NCBI RefSeq assembly: GCF_002024505.1 | Contig: NZ_CP019402.1 | Coordinates: 1,860,001 to 1,924,000, forward strand | DNA length: 64,000 nucleotides | Source: Plantibacter flavus | GTDB lineage: Bacteria > Actinomycetota > Actinomycetes > Actinomycetales > Microbacteriaceae | Reading direction: 5' to 3' | In this document: positions 37,797-45,535 of the stretch, piece by piece | Position numbering within the stretch: position 1 is the stretch's first letter | Layout: every line of letters begins with the position of its first letter | Translations under genes and position numbers: made by a program | Notes under the pieces: generated by a model | Databases searched by the model: none | The model's input: only the letters and a program-made list of their open reading frames with translations | What the model was told of the DNA's origin: nothing

Positions 37797-38477
37797 ATGA
37801 GTGAACCCATCAAGATCGACGTCTGGTCCGACATCGCCTGCCCATGGTGCTACATCGGCAAGCGCAAGTTCGAGCGGGGTGCGGCGGAGTTCGCACAGCT
37901 CGGCGACGGACGCGAGGTCGAGGTCGAGTACCACTCCTTCGAGCTGGCACCCGACACCCCGGTCGACTTCGACGGCACCGAGATCGACTTCCTCGTGAAG
38001 CACAAGGGCATGCCGGCCGACCAGGTGCAGCAGATGCTCGATCGGGTGACGGGGATCGCCTCGGACGCCGGTCTCGAGTACGACTTCGGCATCCTCCAGC
38101 ACACGAACACGGTGAAGGCGCACGAGCTCCTGCACCTCGCCAAGGCGGAGGGGAAGCAGCTCGAGATGACCGAGCGCCTCCTGCGTGCCTACTTCACCGA
38201 GGGCCGTCATGTCGGTCGCATCGAGGACCTCGCCGACCTCGCCGTCGAGGTGGGGCTCGACCGGTCCGCCGTGGTCTCGGCGCTGGAATCCGGCCAGTAC
38301 ACGCAGGCGGTCCGCGAGGACCAGGCGACGGCACAGGGGTACGGCATCCAGGGCGTCCCGTTCTTCGTCATCGACGGTGCCTACGGGGTGTCCGGGGCGC
38401 AGGAGGCGGCCGCGTTCACGCAGGTCCTCGAGCAGGTCTGGACGGAACGCGCGAGCACCGAGCCGGTGCAGGCGTGA
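37797..38477 (+). CDS. DsbA-family oxidoreductase, FrnE-like
   Basis: 226 aa. It is a thioredoxin-fold protein with the active site CPWC in IDVWSDIACPWCYIGKRKF and the cis-proline region GIQGVPFFVIDGAYGVSG near the end. The helical insertion between them (YHSFELAPDTPVDF through LHLAKAEGK) matches the FrnE/2-hydroxychromene isomerase-like branch. There is no signal peptide, so it is cytoplasmic. FrnE homologues act as disulfide isomerases in oxidative stress in some bacteria. Its stop overlaps the start of a 49-codon gene encoding a Cys-pair peptide. Confidence 0.88.
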   Translation: MSEPIKIDVWSDIACPWCYIGKRKFERGAAEFAQLGDGREVEVEYHSFELAPDTPVDFDGTEIDFLVKHKGMPADQVQQMLDRVTGIASDAGLEYDFGILQHTNTVKAHELLHLAKAEGKQLEMTERLLRAYFTEGRHVGRIEDLADLAVEVGLDRSAVVSALESGQYTQAVREDQATAQGYGIQGVPFFVIDGAYGVSGAQEAAAFTQVLEQVWTERASTEPVQA

Positions 38478-38623
38478 GCACGGAGACGACGTCGCCTGAG
38501 CGCAGCGTCGGCGATCGACAGCCCGCGACGGTCCGGCCGGCGCTCCGACTCCTCGGGGGCGACGCCGTCGTCTGCGAGGGCGACAGTTGCCTCGTGTTCC
38601 CGTCGGAGCCGGCTCAGGACTGA
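38474..38623 (+). CDS. Small Cys-pair protein coupled to the DsbA-like gene
   Basis: 49 aa, GTG start overlapping the upstream stop (GTGA). I do not recognise a named family. The first 25 residues are polar and probably disordered. The C-terminal half reads RPALRLLGGDAVVCEGDSC followed by LVFPSEPAQD, with two cysteines five residues apart (CEGDSC). It has no membrane segment. Coupling to a CPWC oxidoreductase suggests a redox partner or substrate, but this is inference. Its last 10 bases overlap the end of the convergent ybaK-like gene. Supporting evidence is the overlap, the codon use and the shape of the C-terminal block. Confidence 0.6.
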   Translation: MSTETTSPERSVGDRQPATVRPALRLLGGDAVVCEGDSCLVFPSEPAQD

Positions 38624-39132
38624 GGGTCCTCCGGCTCGGTGAGGTCGGCGGTGACGGCGCCGATGGCGGCGAGGTACTCCGCCGCATCGACGAAGGCGCT
38701 CCACCCGTGCTCCCCGGCGCCGATCGAGATGCGCCCACCGCGCTCGAGGATGCGCTCGTCCGCGTAGACGGGGAGTGGAGCACTCGCGCCGAGGACGGTG
38801 ATGGTGCCGCGCTCGTAGCCGGTCGCCTGGAACGCCGTCGCCGCGTCGGGCATCGCGAGCTTGTTCACGCCGAGCAGCGTGCGGAACGGCGGCCAGGAGA
38901 TCTTGCGGCCGCCCGGCACGAGGGCGAAGAGGTAGTCGCCGCTGCGACGCTTCACGACGATCGTCTTGACGATGTCCGCGGGCTCGATGCCGAGCAGCTC
39001 CGCCGCCTCGTGGAGACTGCGCGCGGGCGGTCGCTCGACCAGTTCCACGTCGAGACCGAGTGCGGCGGCCGCGGCTCGGACGCGCTCGCGGCCGGACGGC
39101 TGGAGGTCGGCGGGCGGGACGGCGTCTGGCAT
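38614..39132 (-). CDS. YbaK/ProX-type aminoacyl-tRNA deacylase
   Basis: 172 aa from the ATG at 39132, with GAGGA five bases upstream; a longer in-frame reading crosses the dusB start region and is rejected. It is a freestanding editing domain that removes mischarged amino acids (typically Cys or Ala from tRNA-Pro). Family blocks are RSLHEAAELLGIEPADIVKT with the catalytic lysine in IVVKR, FALVPGGRKISWPPFRTLLG, LAMPDAATAFQATGYERGTI and TVLGASAPLPVYADE. Specificity among the Ybak, ProXp-ala and related groups cannot be decided. It is divergent from dusB and convergent to the 49-aa gene. Confidence 0.88.
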   Translation of the reverse strand: MPDAVPPADLQPSGRERVRAAAAALGLDVELVERPPARSLHEAAELLGIEPADIVKTIVVKRRSGDYLFALVPGGRKISWPPFRTLLGVNKLAMPDAATAFQATGYERGTITVLGASAPLPVYADERILERGGRISIGAGEHGWSAFVDAAEYLAAIGAVTADLTEPEDPQS

Positions 39133-39183
39133 GTGGTCCTCACTGGGCGCGGGAGCGCCGATCATCTGGGAGAATCGAGGGTG

Positions 39184-40344
39184 ATGTCTCTTCCTACCAC
39201 GCTCTCGCAGCGCCCGAGCCTCGCGATCGGGCCCATCGTGCTCGACTCGCCGGTCGTGCTCGCCCCCATGGCCGGGATCACCAACACGGCGTTCCGTCGA
39301 CTGTGCCGCGAATACGGTGCCGGACTGTACGTCAGCGAGATGATCACCTCGCGCGCGCTCGTCGAACGCACGCCGGAGACCATGCGGCTCATCCAGCACC
39401 ACGAGAGCGAGACGCTCCGCTCCATCCAGCTCTACGGTGTCGACCCGAAGACGGTCTCAGAGGCCGTCACCATGCTCGTCGCCGAGGATCGCGCCGACCA
39501 CATCGACCTCAACTTCGGCTGCCCGGTGCCCAAGGTCACCCGCAAGGGCGGGGGAGCGGCGCTGCCCTGGAAGACCGGGCTCTTCCGCGACATCGTCGAG
39601 GGCGCGGTCCGTGCCGCAGGCGACGTCCCGCTCACGATCAAGATGCGCAAGGGCATCGACTCCGACCACCTCACCTACCTCGAGGCCGGTCGGATCGCCG
39701 AGGGCGCCGGTGTGGCGTCGATCGCGTTGCACGCCAGGACCGCCGCCGAGTTCTACTCCGGACACGCGGACTGGTCGGCGATCACCAAGCTCAAGGAGAC
39801 GGTCACCTCGGTGCCGGTCCTCGGGAACGGCGACATCTGGTCGGGCGAGGACGCCCTCAGGATGGTCGACGAGACAGGGTGCGACGGCGTCGTCGTGGGC
39901 CGCGGTTGCCTCGGTCGCCCCTGGCTCTTCGGCGACCTCAGCTCGGCGTTCGCGGGCGAGGGCGGCAAGGCGGAGCCGTCTCTCGGCGACGTCGCGGCCG
40001 CGTTCCGGCGTCACGCCGAGCTCCTGGCCGAGTTCTTCGAGAGCGAGGAGCGCGGCTGCCGCGACATCCGGAAGCACGTCGCCTGGTACTTCAAGGGCTA
40101 CCCGGTCGGAGGAGACCTCCGCGCGAGCCTCGCGACCGTGGAGTCGCTCGACCAGCTCGACGACCTCCTCGCGACCCTCGACTGGACGGCCCCCTACCCG
40201 GGCGCCGCGGCCGAAGGCCAGCGCGGACGCGCGGGCACGCCGAAACGACCGGCACTGCCCTACGGCTGGCTCGACTCGCAGTCGCTGGGCGCCGACGAGC
40301 AGACCGAGATCGCGGGAGCGGAACTGGACCACAGTGGCGGATAG
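39184..40344 (+). CDS. dusB: tRNA dihydrouridine synthase DusB
   Basis: 386 aa from ATG 39184; the GTG three bases earlier is equally possible. Dus enzymes reduce uridines in the tRNA D loop using FMN and NADPH. The signature VVLAPMAGITNTAFRRLC opens the TIM barrel. The catalytic cysteine is in LNFGCPVPKVTRKGGG (about Cys113), followed by IKMRKGIDSDHLTYLEAGRI, ALHARTAAEFYSGHADWSAI and VPVLGNGDIWSGEDALRM. The C-terminal helical domain includes RDIRKHVAWYFKGYPVGG. GAGAAT at 39170-39175 is a likely -10. The 3' end overlaps the first possible start of dgt. Confidence 0.92.
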   Translation: MSLPTTLSQRPSLAIGPIVLDSPVVLAPMAGITNTAFRRLCREYGAGLYVSEMITSRALVERTPETMRLIQHHESETLRSIQLYGVDPKTVSEAVTMLVAEDRADHIDLNFGCPVPKVTRKGGGAALPWKTGLFRDIVEGAVRAAGDVPLTIKMRKGIDSDHLTYLEAGRIAEGAGVASIALHARTAAEFYSGHADWSAITKLKETVTSVPVLGNGDIWSGEDALRMVDETGCDGVVVGRGCLGRPWLFGDLSSAFAGEGGKAEPSLGDVAAAFRRHAELLAEFFESEERGCRDIRKHVAWYFKGYPVGGDLRASLATVESLDQLDDLLATLDWTAPYPGAAAEGQRGRAGTPKRPALPYGWLDSQSLGADEQTEIAGAELDHSGG

Positions 40345-40369
40345 CATCATCGAGCAGGGGAGCGTCTCC

Positions 40370-41617
40370 ATGGATCGGGACGGCTACAGCCTGCACGACG
40401 AAGAACGCTGGATGCCCGAGCACCACTCGACGCGACGCTCCGACTTCGCGCGCGATCGTGCACGGCTGTTGCACTCCAGTGCCCTGCGGCGACTCGCCGC
40501 AAAGACCCAGGTGCTCAGCCCGACGAGCGGTGTCGACTTCGCCCGGAACCGGCTGACGCACTCGCTCGAGGTCGCTCAGGTCGGTCGAGAGCTGGCCGCC
40601 AGCCTCGACCTCGCTCCGGACGTCGTCGACACGGCGTGCCTCGCACACGACCTCGGTCACCCGCCGTTCGGTCACAACGGCGAACGAGCGCTCAACGACT
40701 GGTCCGCCGCGATCGGCGGGTTCGAGGGCAACGCCCAGACCCTGCGGATCCTCACGCGCCTCGAATCCAAGGTCTTCGGCTCCGACGGCGAGCCGTACGG
40801 TCTGAACCTCACCCGCGCGAGCCTCGACGCCAGCTGCAAGTACCCGTGGCCGGCCGCCCAGTCGGTGCCGGATCCCGGTGGTCGCGCCAAGTTCGGGTTC
40901 TTCGACGAGGACTCCGCGGCCTTCCGCTGGTTGCGAGCCGGCGCTCCCGAGCGCGTCCGCTGCGTCGAGGCGCAGGTCATGGACCTCGCGGACGACATCG
41001 CCTACTCCGTGCACGACTTCGAGGATGCCGTCGTCGGGGAGTACATCGACCCGGCGTTCCTGAACGCGCGCGCAGGACACGATCGCCTCATCGACACCGC
41101 GCTGTCCTGGGCCGGCGACGACTTCACCCACGACGACCTCGCCGCCGCCTTCGACCGGCTGCAGTCCTCGCACACCTGGATCACCGCGTGGGACGGCTCC
41201 CGGCGCGACCTCGGTCGGCTCAAGAACTTCACGAGCCAGATGATCGGTCGGTTCGCCGGTGCGGCGACCGCGGCGACCCGGGAGGCCTTCCCGCAGGCCA
41301 GCCTCGTGCGGTTCGGGGCCGACGTCGTGGTGCCCCATGGCATCCAGGCCGAGATCGCCCTCCTCAAGGGGATCGTCGCCGCGTTCGTGATGTACAGCGA
41401 CTCCCGCCAGCCGCTGTACGTCCGGCAGCGGGAGATCCTCATCGAACTGTCGGACGCGGTGTTCGCGCTCGGCGAGTCGGCCCTCGACGTCGGCTTCGCG
41501 GCGGACTGGCGCGCAGCCGGTTCCGACGCGGAACGCCGTCGCGTCGTCGTGGATCAGATCGCGAGCCTGACCGATCAGAGCGCCCTCTCCTGGCACGAAC
41601 GGCATGTCGGCGCCTGA
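40370..41617 (+). CDS. dgt: Deoxyguanosinetriphosphate triphosphohydrolase-like protein
   Basis: 415 aa from ATG 40370, chosen because GGGGAG lies eight bases upstream; an in-frame GTG at 40334, overlapping the dusB stop, would add 12 residues. It is an HD-domain dNTPase that hydrolyses dNTP to deoxynucleoside and triphosphate. Metal-binding residues are in LTHSLEVAQVGRELA and CLAHDLGHPPFGHNGERAL, with a further Asp in DLADDIAYSVHDFED. The opening RSDFARDRARLLHSSALRRL is typical of the actinobacterial Dgt branch next to dnaG. The unit ends with a small hairpin. Confidence 0.92.
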   Translation: MDRDGYSLHDEERWMPEHHSTRRSDFARDRARLLHSSALRRLAAKTQVLSPTSGVDFARNRLTHSLEVAQVGRELAASLDLAPDVVDTACLAHDLGHPPFGHNGERALNDWSAAIGGFEGNAQTLRILTRLESKVFGSDGEPYGLNLTRASLDASCKYPWPAAQSVPDPGGRAKFGFFDEDSAAFRWLRAGAPERVRCVEAQVMDLADDIAYSVHDFEDAVVGEYIDPAFLNARAGHDRLIDTALSWAGDDFTHDDLAAAFDRLQSSHTWITAWDGSRRDLGRLKNFTSQMIGRFAGAATAATREAFPQASLVRFGADVVVPHGIQAEIALLKGIVAAFVMYSDSRQPLYVRQREILIELSDAVFALGESALDVGFAADWRAAGSDAERRRVVVDQIASLTDQSALSWHERHVGA

Positions 41618-41637
41618 CGCTCCTCCACACAGGAGCG
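41618..41637 (+). terminator. Hairpin after dgt
   Basis: CGCTCCT and AGGAGCG pair perfectly around CCACAC, directly after the stop. A second small palindrome, GGAGTC-G-GACTCC, follows at about 41638. Confidence 0.6.
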
Positions 41638-41693
41638 GGAGTCGGACTCCGCTGCGCGGAGGCCCTCAGGGATGGACGATGGACGCACGAGAC

Positions 41694-41699
41694 TAGGAT
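41694..41699 (+). promoter_or_regulatory. -10 element TAGGAT, leaderless start of dnaG
   Basis: TAGGAT, six bases (CGAAGC), then ATG at 41706. Confidence 0.55.
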
Positions 41700-41705
41700 C
41701 GAAGC

Positions 41706-43580
41706 ATGGCCGGACGGATTCGACAGAGCGATGTTGAAGAGGTCAAGGCACGCACCAACATCGGCGACGTCGTCGGCGACTACGTCTCGCTGAAGTCCGC
41801 CGGTGTCGGCTCGCTGAAGGGCTTGTGCCCCTTCCACGACGAACGCAGCCCGAGCTTCCACGTGCGCCCCACGGTCGGGCTGTACCACTGCTTCGGCTGT
41901 GGCGAGAGCGGCGACGTCTACAGCTTCCTGCAGAAGATGGACCACGTGACGTTCGCGGAGTCGGTGGAACGTCTCGCGCAGCGCATCGGGTACCCGCTCA
42001 GCTACGAGGAGGGCGGTGGCAAGGTCGACCACGGCAACCGGGCGCGGCTCTTCGCCGCCAACCAGGCTGCCGCCGAGTACTTCCAGCAGCAGCTCCACGA
42101 CGGCGACGCCGACCTCGGGCGGCGGTTTCTCGGCGAACGCGGCTTCGACGCCGCCGCCGCCGACCACTTCGGGATCGGGTTCGCGCCTGCCGGCTGGGAC
42201 CACCTCATGAAGGCACTGCGGTCCCGCGGATTCTCCGACGAGGAGATGCTCGCGGCCGGTCTCGTGTCGAGCGGCGACCGCGGTGTCTACGACCGGTTCC
42301 GCGGACGCCTCATCTGGCCGATCCGCGATACGACCGGGCAGGTGCTCGGCTTCGGAGCCCGGCGCCTCCGCGACGACGACAAGGGGCCGAAATACCTCAA
42401 CACCCCGGAGACGGCGATCTACCACAAGGCGCAGGTCCTCTACGGCCTCGACCTCGCCAAACGCGACATCTCGCGCGGCAAGCGGGTCGTCGTCGTCGAG
42501 GGGTACACCGACGTCATGGCCTGCCACCTGGCGGGGGAGACCACCGCGGTGGCGACCTGCGGGACCTCGTTCGGGGTCGACCACATCAAGATGATCCGCC
42601 GCGTCATGGGCGACGACTCCGCCACCGGCGAGGTCATCTTCACCTTCGACCCTGACGAGGCGGGGCAGAAGGCCGCGACGCGTGCGTTCGGTGAGGAGAA
42701 GCGCTTCTCCGCCCAGACGTACGTCGCGGTGTCCTCCGACGGCCTCGACCCCTGCGACCTCCGGCTCAACCGCGGCGACGGCGCCATCCGGAAACTCGTC
42801 GACGGCCGAGAGCCGATGTTCGAGTTCATCATCCGGCGGACGCTGGCGGGCTTCGACCTCGAGACGGTCGAGGGCCGCGTCGGCGCACTCCGGGCGGCCG
42901 CGCCGGTCGTCGCCGAGATCCGCGACCCCTCGCTCCGTCCCGGGTACACCCGGGTGCTCGCGAAGCAGCTCGGCATGGAACTCGACGAGGTGGCCCGCGC
43001 CGTGCGGGCCGCCGGCGGTGCCGCCGCAGGAGGCTCGCAGAACTCCGCACGAGACGCCCGCCTGCAAGGCCCTGGCGCACCGGGCACCGAGCCGCCGCGC
43101 GAGCGGCAGGCCTCGCTCAACGACCTGCCCAAGGACCCGTCGACGCGCCTCGAGCAGGACGCCCTCCGAGCGATCCTGCAGCTGCCCCAACACCTCGAAC
43201 GTCCCATGCTGGAGCGCGCGGTCCAGAGCTCGGTCGCCAACAGTTCCCTCGCCGTGGTGCGCGACGCCATGAGTGTGAGCCTCGACCACCTCGGGACCAA
43301 CGCCTGGCTCGAGACCGTCATCACACAGGTCCCACCCGGCTTCGACGGACTGGTACGCGAGCTCGGAGTGTCCCCACTGCCCGAGACGAACGAGGAGAAG
43401 CTGCCGAGCTATGTCCGGGACATCGCGCGGGCGCTGATCGACCGCGACCTCCTCGGTCGTAAGGCGGCGCTGCTCGGGTCGTTGCGTCGCACCGACCCCC
43501 GCGACGAGTCGCATCGGGAGATCACCCGGCAGCTTGCAGACGTCGAGGCGGAACGGCGAGCGCTCCGCGCCGAGGCCTGA
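41706..43580 (+). CDS. dnaG: DNA primase
   Basis: 624 aa. DnaG makes the RNA primers for replication. The N-terminal CHC2 zinc-binding domain is clear: CPFHDERSPSFHV with YHCFGCGESGD. The Toprim catalytic domain carries VVVEGYTDVMACHLAGE and the acidic FDPDEAGQKAA. A Pro/Gln/Ala-rich linker near residues 430-480 leads to the C-terminal helicase-interaction domain (SYVRDIARALIDRDLLGRKA). Length is normal for actinobacteria. It is transcribed alone from a -10 element placed for leaderless translation. Confidence 0.96.
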   Translation: MAGRIRQSDVEEVKARTNIGDVVGDYVSLKSAGVGSLKGLCPFHDERSPSFHVRPTVGLYHCFGCGESGDVYSFLQKMDHVTFAESVERLAQRIGYPLSYEEGGGKVDHGNRARLFAANQAAAEYFQQQLHDGDADLGRRFLGERGFDAAAADHFGIGFAPAGWDHLMKALRSRGFSDEEMLAAGLVSSGDRGVYDRFRGRLIWPIRDTTGQVLGFGARRLRDDDKGPKYLNTPETAIYHKAQVLYGLDLAKRDISRGKRVVVVEGYTDVMACHLAGETTAVATCGTSFGVDHIKMIRRVMGDDSATGEVIFTFDPDEAGQKAATRAFGEEKRFSAQTYVAVSSDGLDPCDLRLNRGDGAIRKLVDGREPMFEFIIRRTLAGFDLETVEGRVGALRAAAPVVAEIRDPSLRPGYTRVLAKQLGMELDEVARAVRAAGGAAAGGSQNSARDARLQGPGAPGTEPPRERQASLNDLPKDPSTRLEQDALRAILQLPQHLERPMLERAVQSSVANSSLAVVRDAMSVSLDHLGTNAWLETVITQVPPGFDGLVRELGVSPLPETNEEKLPSYVRDIARALIDRDLLGRKAALLGSLRRTDPRDESHREITRQLADVEAERRALRAEA

Positions 43581-43620
43581 CGCGGTCTACCTCCACCGAG
43601 CGTGGCACGTGGCCCCGCCG

Positions 43621-43649
43621 GGATCGCCGGATACACTCGATGGCGATCC
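43621..43649 (+). promoter_or_regulatory. Inverted repeat enclosing the -10 of the lone ABC ATPase gene
   Basis: GGATCGCC (43621-43628) and GGCGATCC (43642-43649) are perfect 8-base arms with a 13-base spacer. The -10 TACACT (43632-43637) sits exactly between them. A dyad centred on the promoter is the classic layout of a repressor operator. Confidence 0.5.
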
Positions 43650-43681
43650 GGTGGCTCCCGTGCACCGGAAGGAGAGGTCTC

Positions 43682-44530
43682 ATGAAGCACCCAGAGCAGG
43701 ACGGACCCGCGGTCCGGGCGAGTGATCTGAGCGTCGACTACGCCGCGCACGGCGTGAGTCCGAGCAACCGAGCCCTGGACGGCATCAGCTTCGAGCTGCC
43801 CGTCGGCGGCTCGCTCGGGGTCATCGGCAGCTCGGGATCGGGGAAGAGCACGCTCCTGCGGGTGCTGTCCGGACGCCACCTGACCGGAGCGGACTCCCGT
43901 CCGTTCGTGTCCGGCGGCGACGTGAGCACGCTCGGTCGCTCCATGCGCAAGGTGGGCCGCAGAGAACTCACGAAGCTCACGTTCGAGGTGTCGCTGCTCG
44001 AGCAGGAGGCCGGTGCGCACCTGAAGCCCGAGCTCACCGTCACGGAGCTCATCTCGGAACCGGTCCTGGCGCGCGACAAGAAGTTCAGCGAGCAGGCGCT
44101 CGGCGTCCGGGTCGCCACATTGCTGGACGCCGTGCAGATGCCGCTCTCCAGCCTCGACAAGTACCCGTACGAGCTGAGTGGTGGTCAGCGGCAGCGGATC
44201 GCCATCGCGCGCGCCCTCGTCCTCGGCCCGAAGGTGTTCATCGCCGACGAACCGACGGCCGGGATCGACATCACGGTCCGGCACACGGTGACCGAGTTGC
44301 TCGACGGGTTCCGACGCGACGGCGGTACGGTCATCGTCGTGACACACGATCTCGCCATGCTCCGCGAGGTGACCGACGACGTGCTGGCGCTCCACCAGTC
44401 GCGGGTCGTGGGCTACGGCCCGATCGACGCGATGCTCGCCGATCCGCCGCACGAGTTCCTCGCGGCGCTCGCCCAGTCGGGCGGCACCGAGACCCAGTAC
44501 GAGACGCCCGAGGCCGTCGGCATCGATTGA
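43682..44530 (+). CDS. Stand-alone ABC ATPase, oligopeptide-transporter type
   Basis: 282 aa, ATG with a strong AAGGAGAGG about six bases upstream. Walker A GSSGSGKST (Lys55), signature LSGGQRQR, Walker B FIADEPTAGID and switch VVTHD are intact. The domain resembles the ATPases of Dpp/Opp importers (DPPHEFLAALAQSGG near the end resembles the oligopeptide HPYT region). No permease or binding-protein gene is nearby, and the gene is monocistronic. It may serve a transporter encoded elsewhere or have a non-transport role. The inverted repeat around its -10 suggests dedicated regulation. Confidence 0.82.
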   Translation: MKHPEQDGPAVRASDLSVDYAAHGVSPSNRALDGISFELPVGGSLGVIGSSGSGKSTLLRVLSGRHLTGADSRPFVSGGDVSTLGRSMRKVGRRELTKLTFEVSLLEQEAGAHLKPELTVTELISEPVLARDKKFSEQALGVRVATLLDAVQMPLSSLDKYPYELSGGQRQRIAIARALVLGPKVFIADEPTAGIDITVRHTVTELLDGFRRDGGTVIVVTHDLAMLREVTDDVLALHQSRVVGYGPIDAMLADPPHEFLAALAQSGGTETQYETPEAVGID

Positions 44531-44542
44531 TCGCGTGTCGAT

Positions 44543-44570
44543 TTGGCGTCTGCGAATCCTTTGCTACAGT
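44543..44570 (+). promoter_or_regulatory. tRNA-Asn promoter
   Basis: A -35 TTGGCG (44543-44548) and an extended -10 TGCTACAGT (hexamer 44565-44570) are separated by 16 bases, 55 bases before the tRNA. Confidence 0.5.
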
Positions 44571-44624
44571 AGATACGCGCTGCAACGCAGAGGCCGGATC
44601 CGTCCGGCCGGTCGAAGCTCGTAT

Positions 44625-44697
44625 TCCTCGATAGCTCAATTGGCAGAGCAATCGACTGTTAATCGATAGGTTGTTGGTTCGAGTCCAACTCGAGGAG
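44625..44697 (+). tRNA. tRNA-Asn (GTT)
   Basis: A 73-nt cloverleaf. Acceptor TCCTCGA pairs with TCGAGGA, with discriminator G. The D arm is AGCTCAATTGGCAGAGC, the anticodon loop is CTGTTAA with GTT (44658-44660), and the T arm is GTTGGTTCGAGTCCAAC. No CCA is encoded. Confidence 0.96.
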
Positions 44698-44704
44698 CTG
44701 TACA

Positions 44705-44736
44705 GAATCCCTCGGTCCATACGGACCGGGGGATTC
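44705..44736 (+). terminator. Terminator of tRNA-Asn
   Basis: GAATCCCTCGGTCC and GGACCGGGGGATTC form a 14-position stem with one wobble around ATAC, eight bases after the tRNA. Confidence 0.75.
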
Positions 44737-44752
44737 GTCGTTCGAGGTCGGT

Positions 44753-44781
44753 TTCACGAAATCGACGGGGACGCCGTAGAC
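44753..44781 (+). promoter_or_regulatory. Orphan promoter candidate before the def terminator
   Basis: TTCACG (44753-44758) and TAGACT (44776-44781) are exactly 17 bases apart, pointing right. The expected start (about 44788) falls just before the strong hairpin at 44790-44819, and no plus-strand gene follows for 700 bases. Confidence 0.35.
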
Positions 44782-44789
44782 TGGACAAC

Positions 44790-44819
44790 GAGGCCCGAAG
44801 ACTCCACTCTTCGGGCCTC
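44790..44819. terminator. Perfect 12-base hairpin downstream of def
   Basis: GAGGCCCGAAGA and TCTTCGGGCCTC pair perfectly around CTCCAC. On the minus strand it follows the def stop by 80 bases and is followed by GTTG; it could work in both directions. Confidence 0.65.
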
Positions 44820-44898
44820 GTTGCATGTCCGGACACCCTGCGCCTGTCGAGGTGACGCCGTATCGATCGTGCCGGCGTCGTGTCCCCGTCGAGGTGGT

Positions 44899-45465
44899 TC
44901 AGCCCTCGAGGTCGTCGCGACCCGGCAGCCAGGAGATCCCGGGTACGCCCCAGCCCGCCTTGCGGATCGCCTTCGCCGCTCGGCGCGAGTGCGGCAGTTC
45001 GAGGCGGTCCACGTAGAGCACGCCGTTGAGGTGGTCGAACTCGTGCTGCAGGATGCGTGCGCGCCAGCCGACGACCCGCAGCTCGACCGGATCACCCTCG
45101 AGGTCGGTCCCGATGAGCATGGCTGCTTCCGCGCGACGGAGCGGGTGCCGCTCGCCTGGGACGGAGAGGCAGCCTTCCGACTCGGCCTCCTCGTCGAGCT
45201 CGCCCACCGGCGGGGGACTGATCCACAGCACCGGGTTGATCGCGACGCCACGCCACGGCTGGCCGTCGTCGTCCTCGTAGCTGTAGACGAAGAGGCGCAG
45301 CGGGACCCCGACCTGCGGAGCCGCGAGTCCGACCCCGGGAGCGAGATCCATGGTCTCGTACATGTCGGCGACGAGGCGCCGGAGGTCGTCGTCCACGGTG
45401 GTGACCGGTCGGGCGACGGAATGGAGCACCGGGTCACCGGTCACGTGGATCTCGAGAATTGCCAT
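44899..45465 (-). CDS. def: Peptide deformylase
   Basis: 188 aa, ATG on the minus strand. It removes the formyl group from nascent N-termini. The three family motifs are intact: GVGLAAPQVG, EGCLSVPG (metal Cys) and QHEFDHLNG (HExxH-type metal site). The protein ends with a longer tail (RKAGWGVPGISWLPGRDDLEG), common in actinobacterial type 1B enzymes. It is divergent from the DMT transporter gene, and both have -10 elements exactly six bases from their start codons. Confidence 0.96.
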   Translation of the reverse strand: MAILEIHVTGDPVLHSVARPVTTVDDDLRRLVADMYETMDLAPGVGLAAPQVGVPLRLFVYSYEDDDGQPWRGVAINPVLWISPPPVGELDEEAESEGCLSVPGERHPLRRAEAAMLIGTDLEGDPVELRVVGWRARILQHEFDHLNGVLYVDRLELPHSRRAAKAIRKAGWGVPGISWLPGRDDLEG

Positions 45466-45471
45466 TGCTCG

Positions 45472-45477
45472 AGCCTA
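45472..45477 (-). promoter_or_regulatory. -10 element TAGGCT, leaderless start of def
   Basis: On the minus strand TAGGCT is followed by six bases (CGAGCA) and the def ATG at 45465. Confidence 0.55.
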
Positions 45478-45523
45478 TCCGCTGGGCTCGGCCTGCCGCG
45501 CCGGGATCGGCGGGGCTGCGGGG

Positions 45524-45529
45524 TACCCT
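45524..45529 (+). promoter_or_regulatory. -10 element TACCCT, leaderless start of the DMT gene
   Basis: TACCCT, six bases (CGACGG), then GTG at 45536. Confidence 0.55.
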
Positions 45530-45535
45530 CGACGG

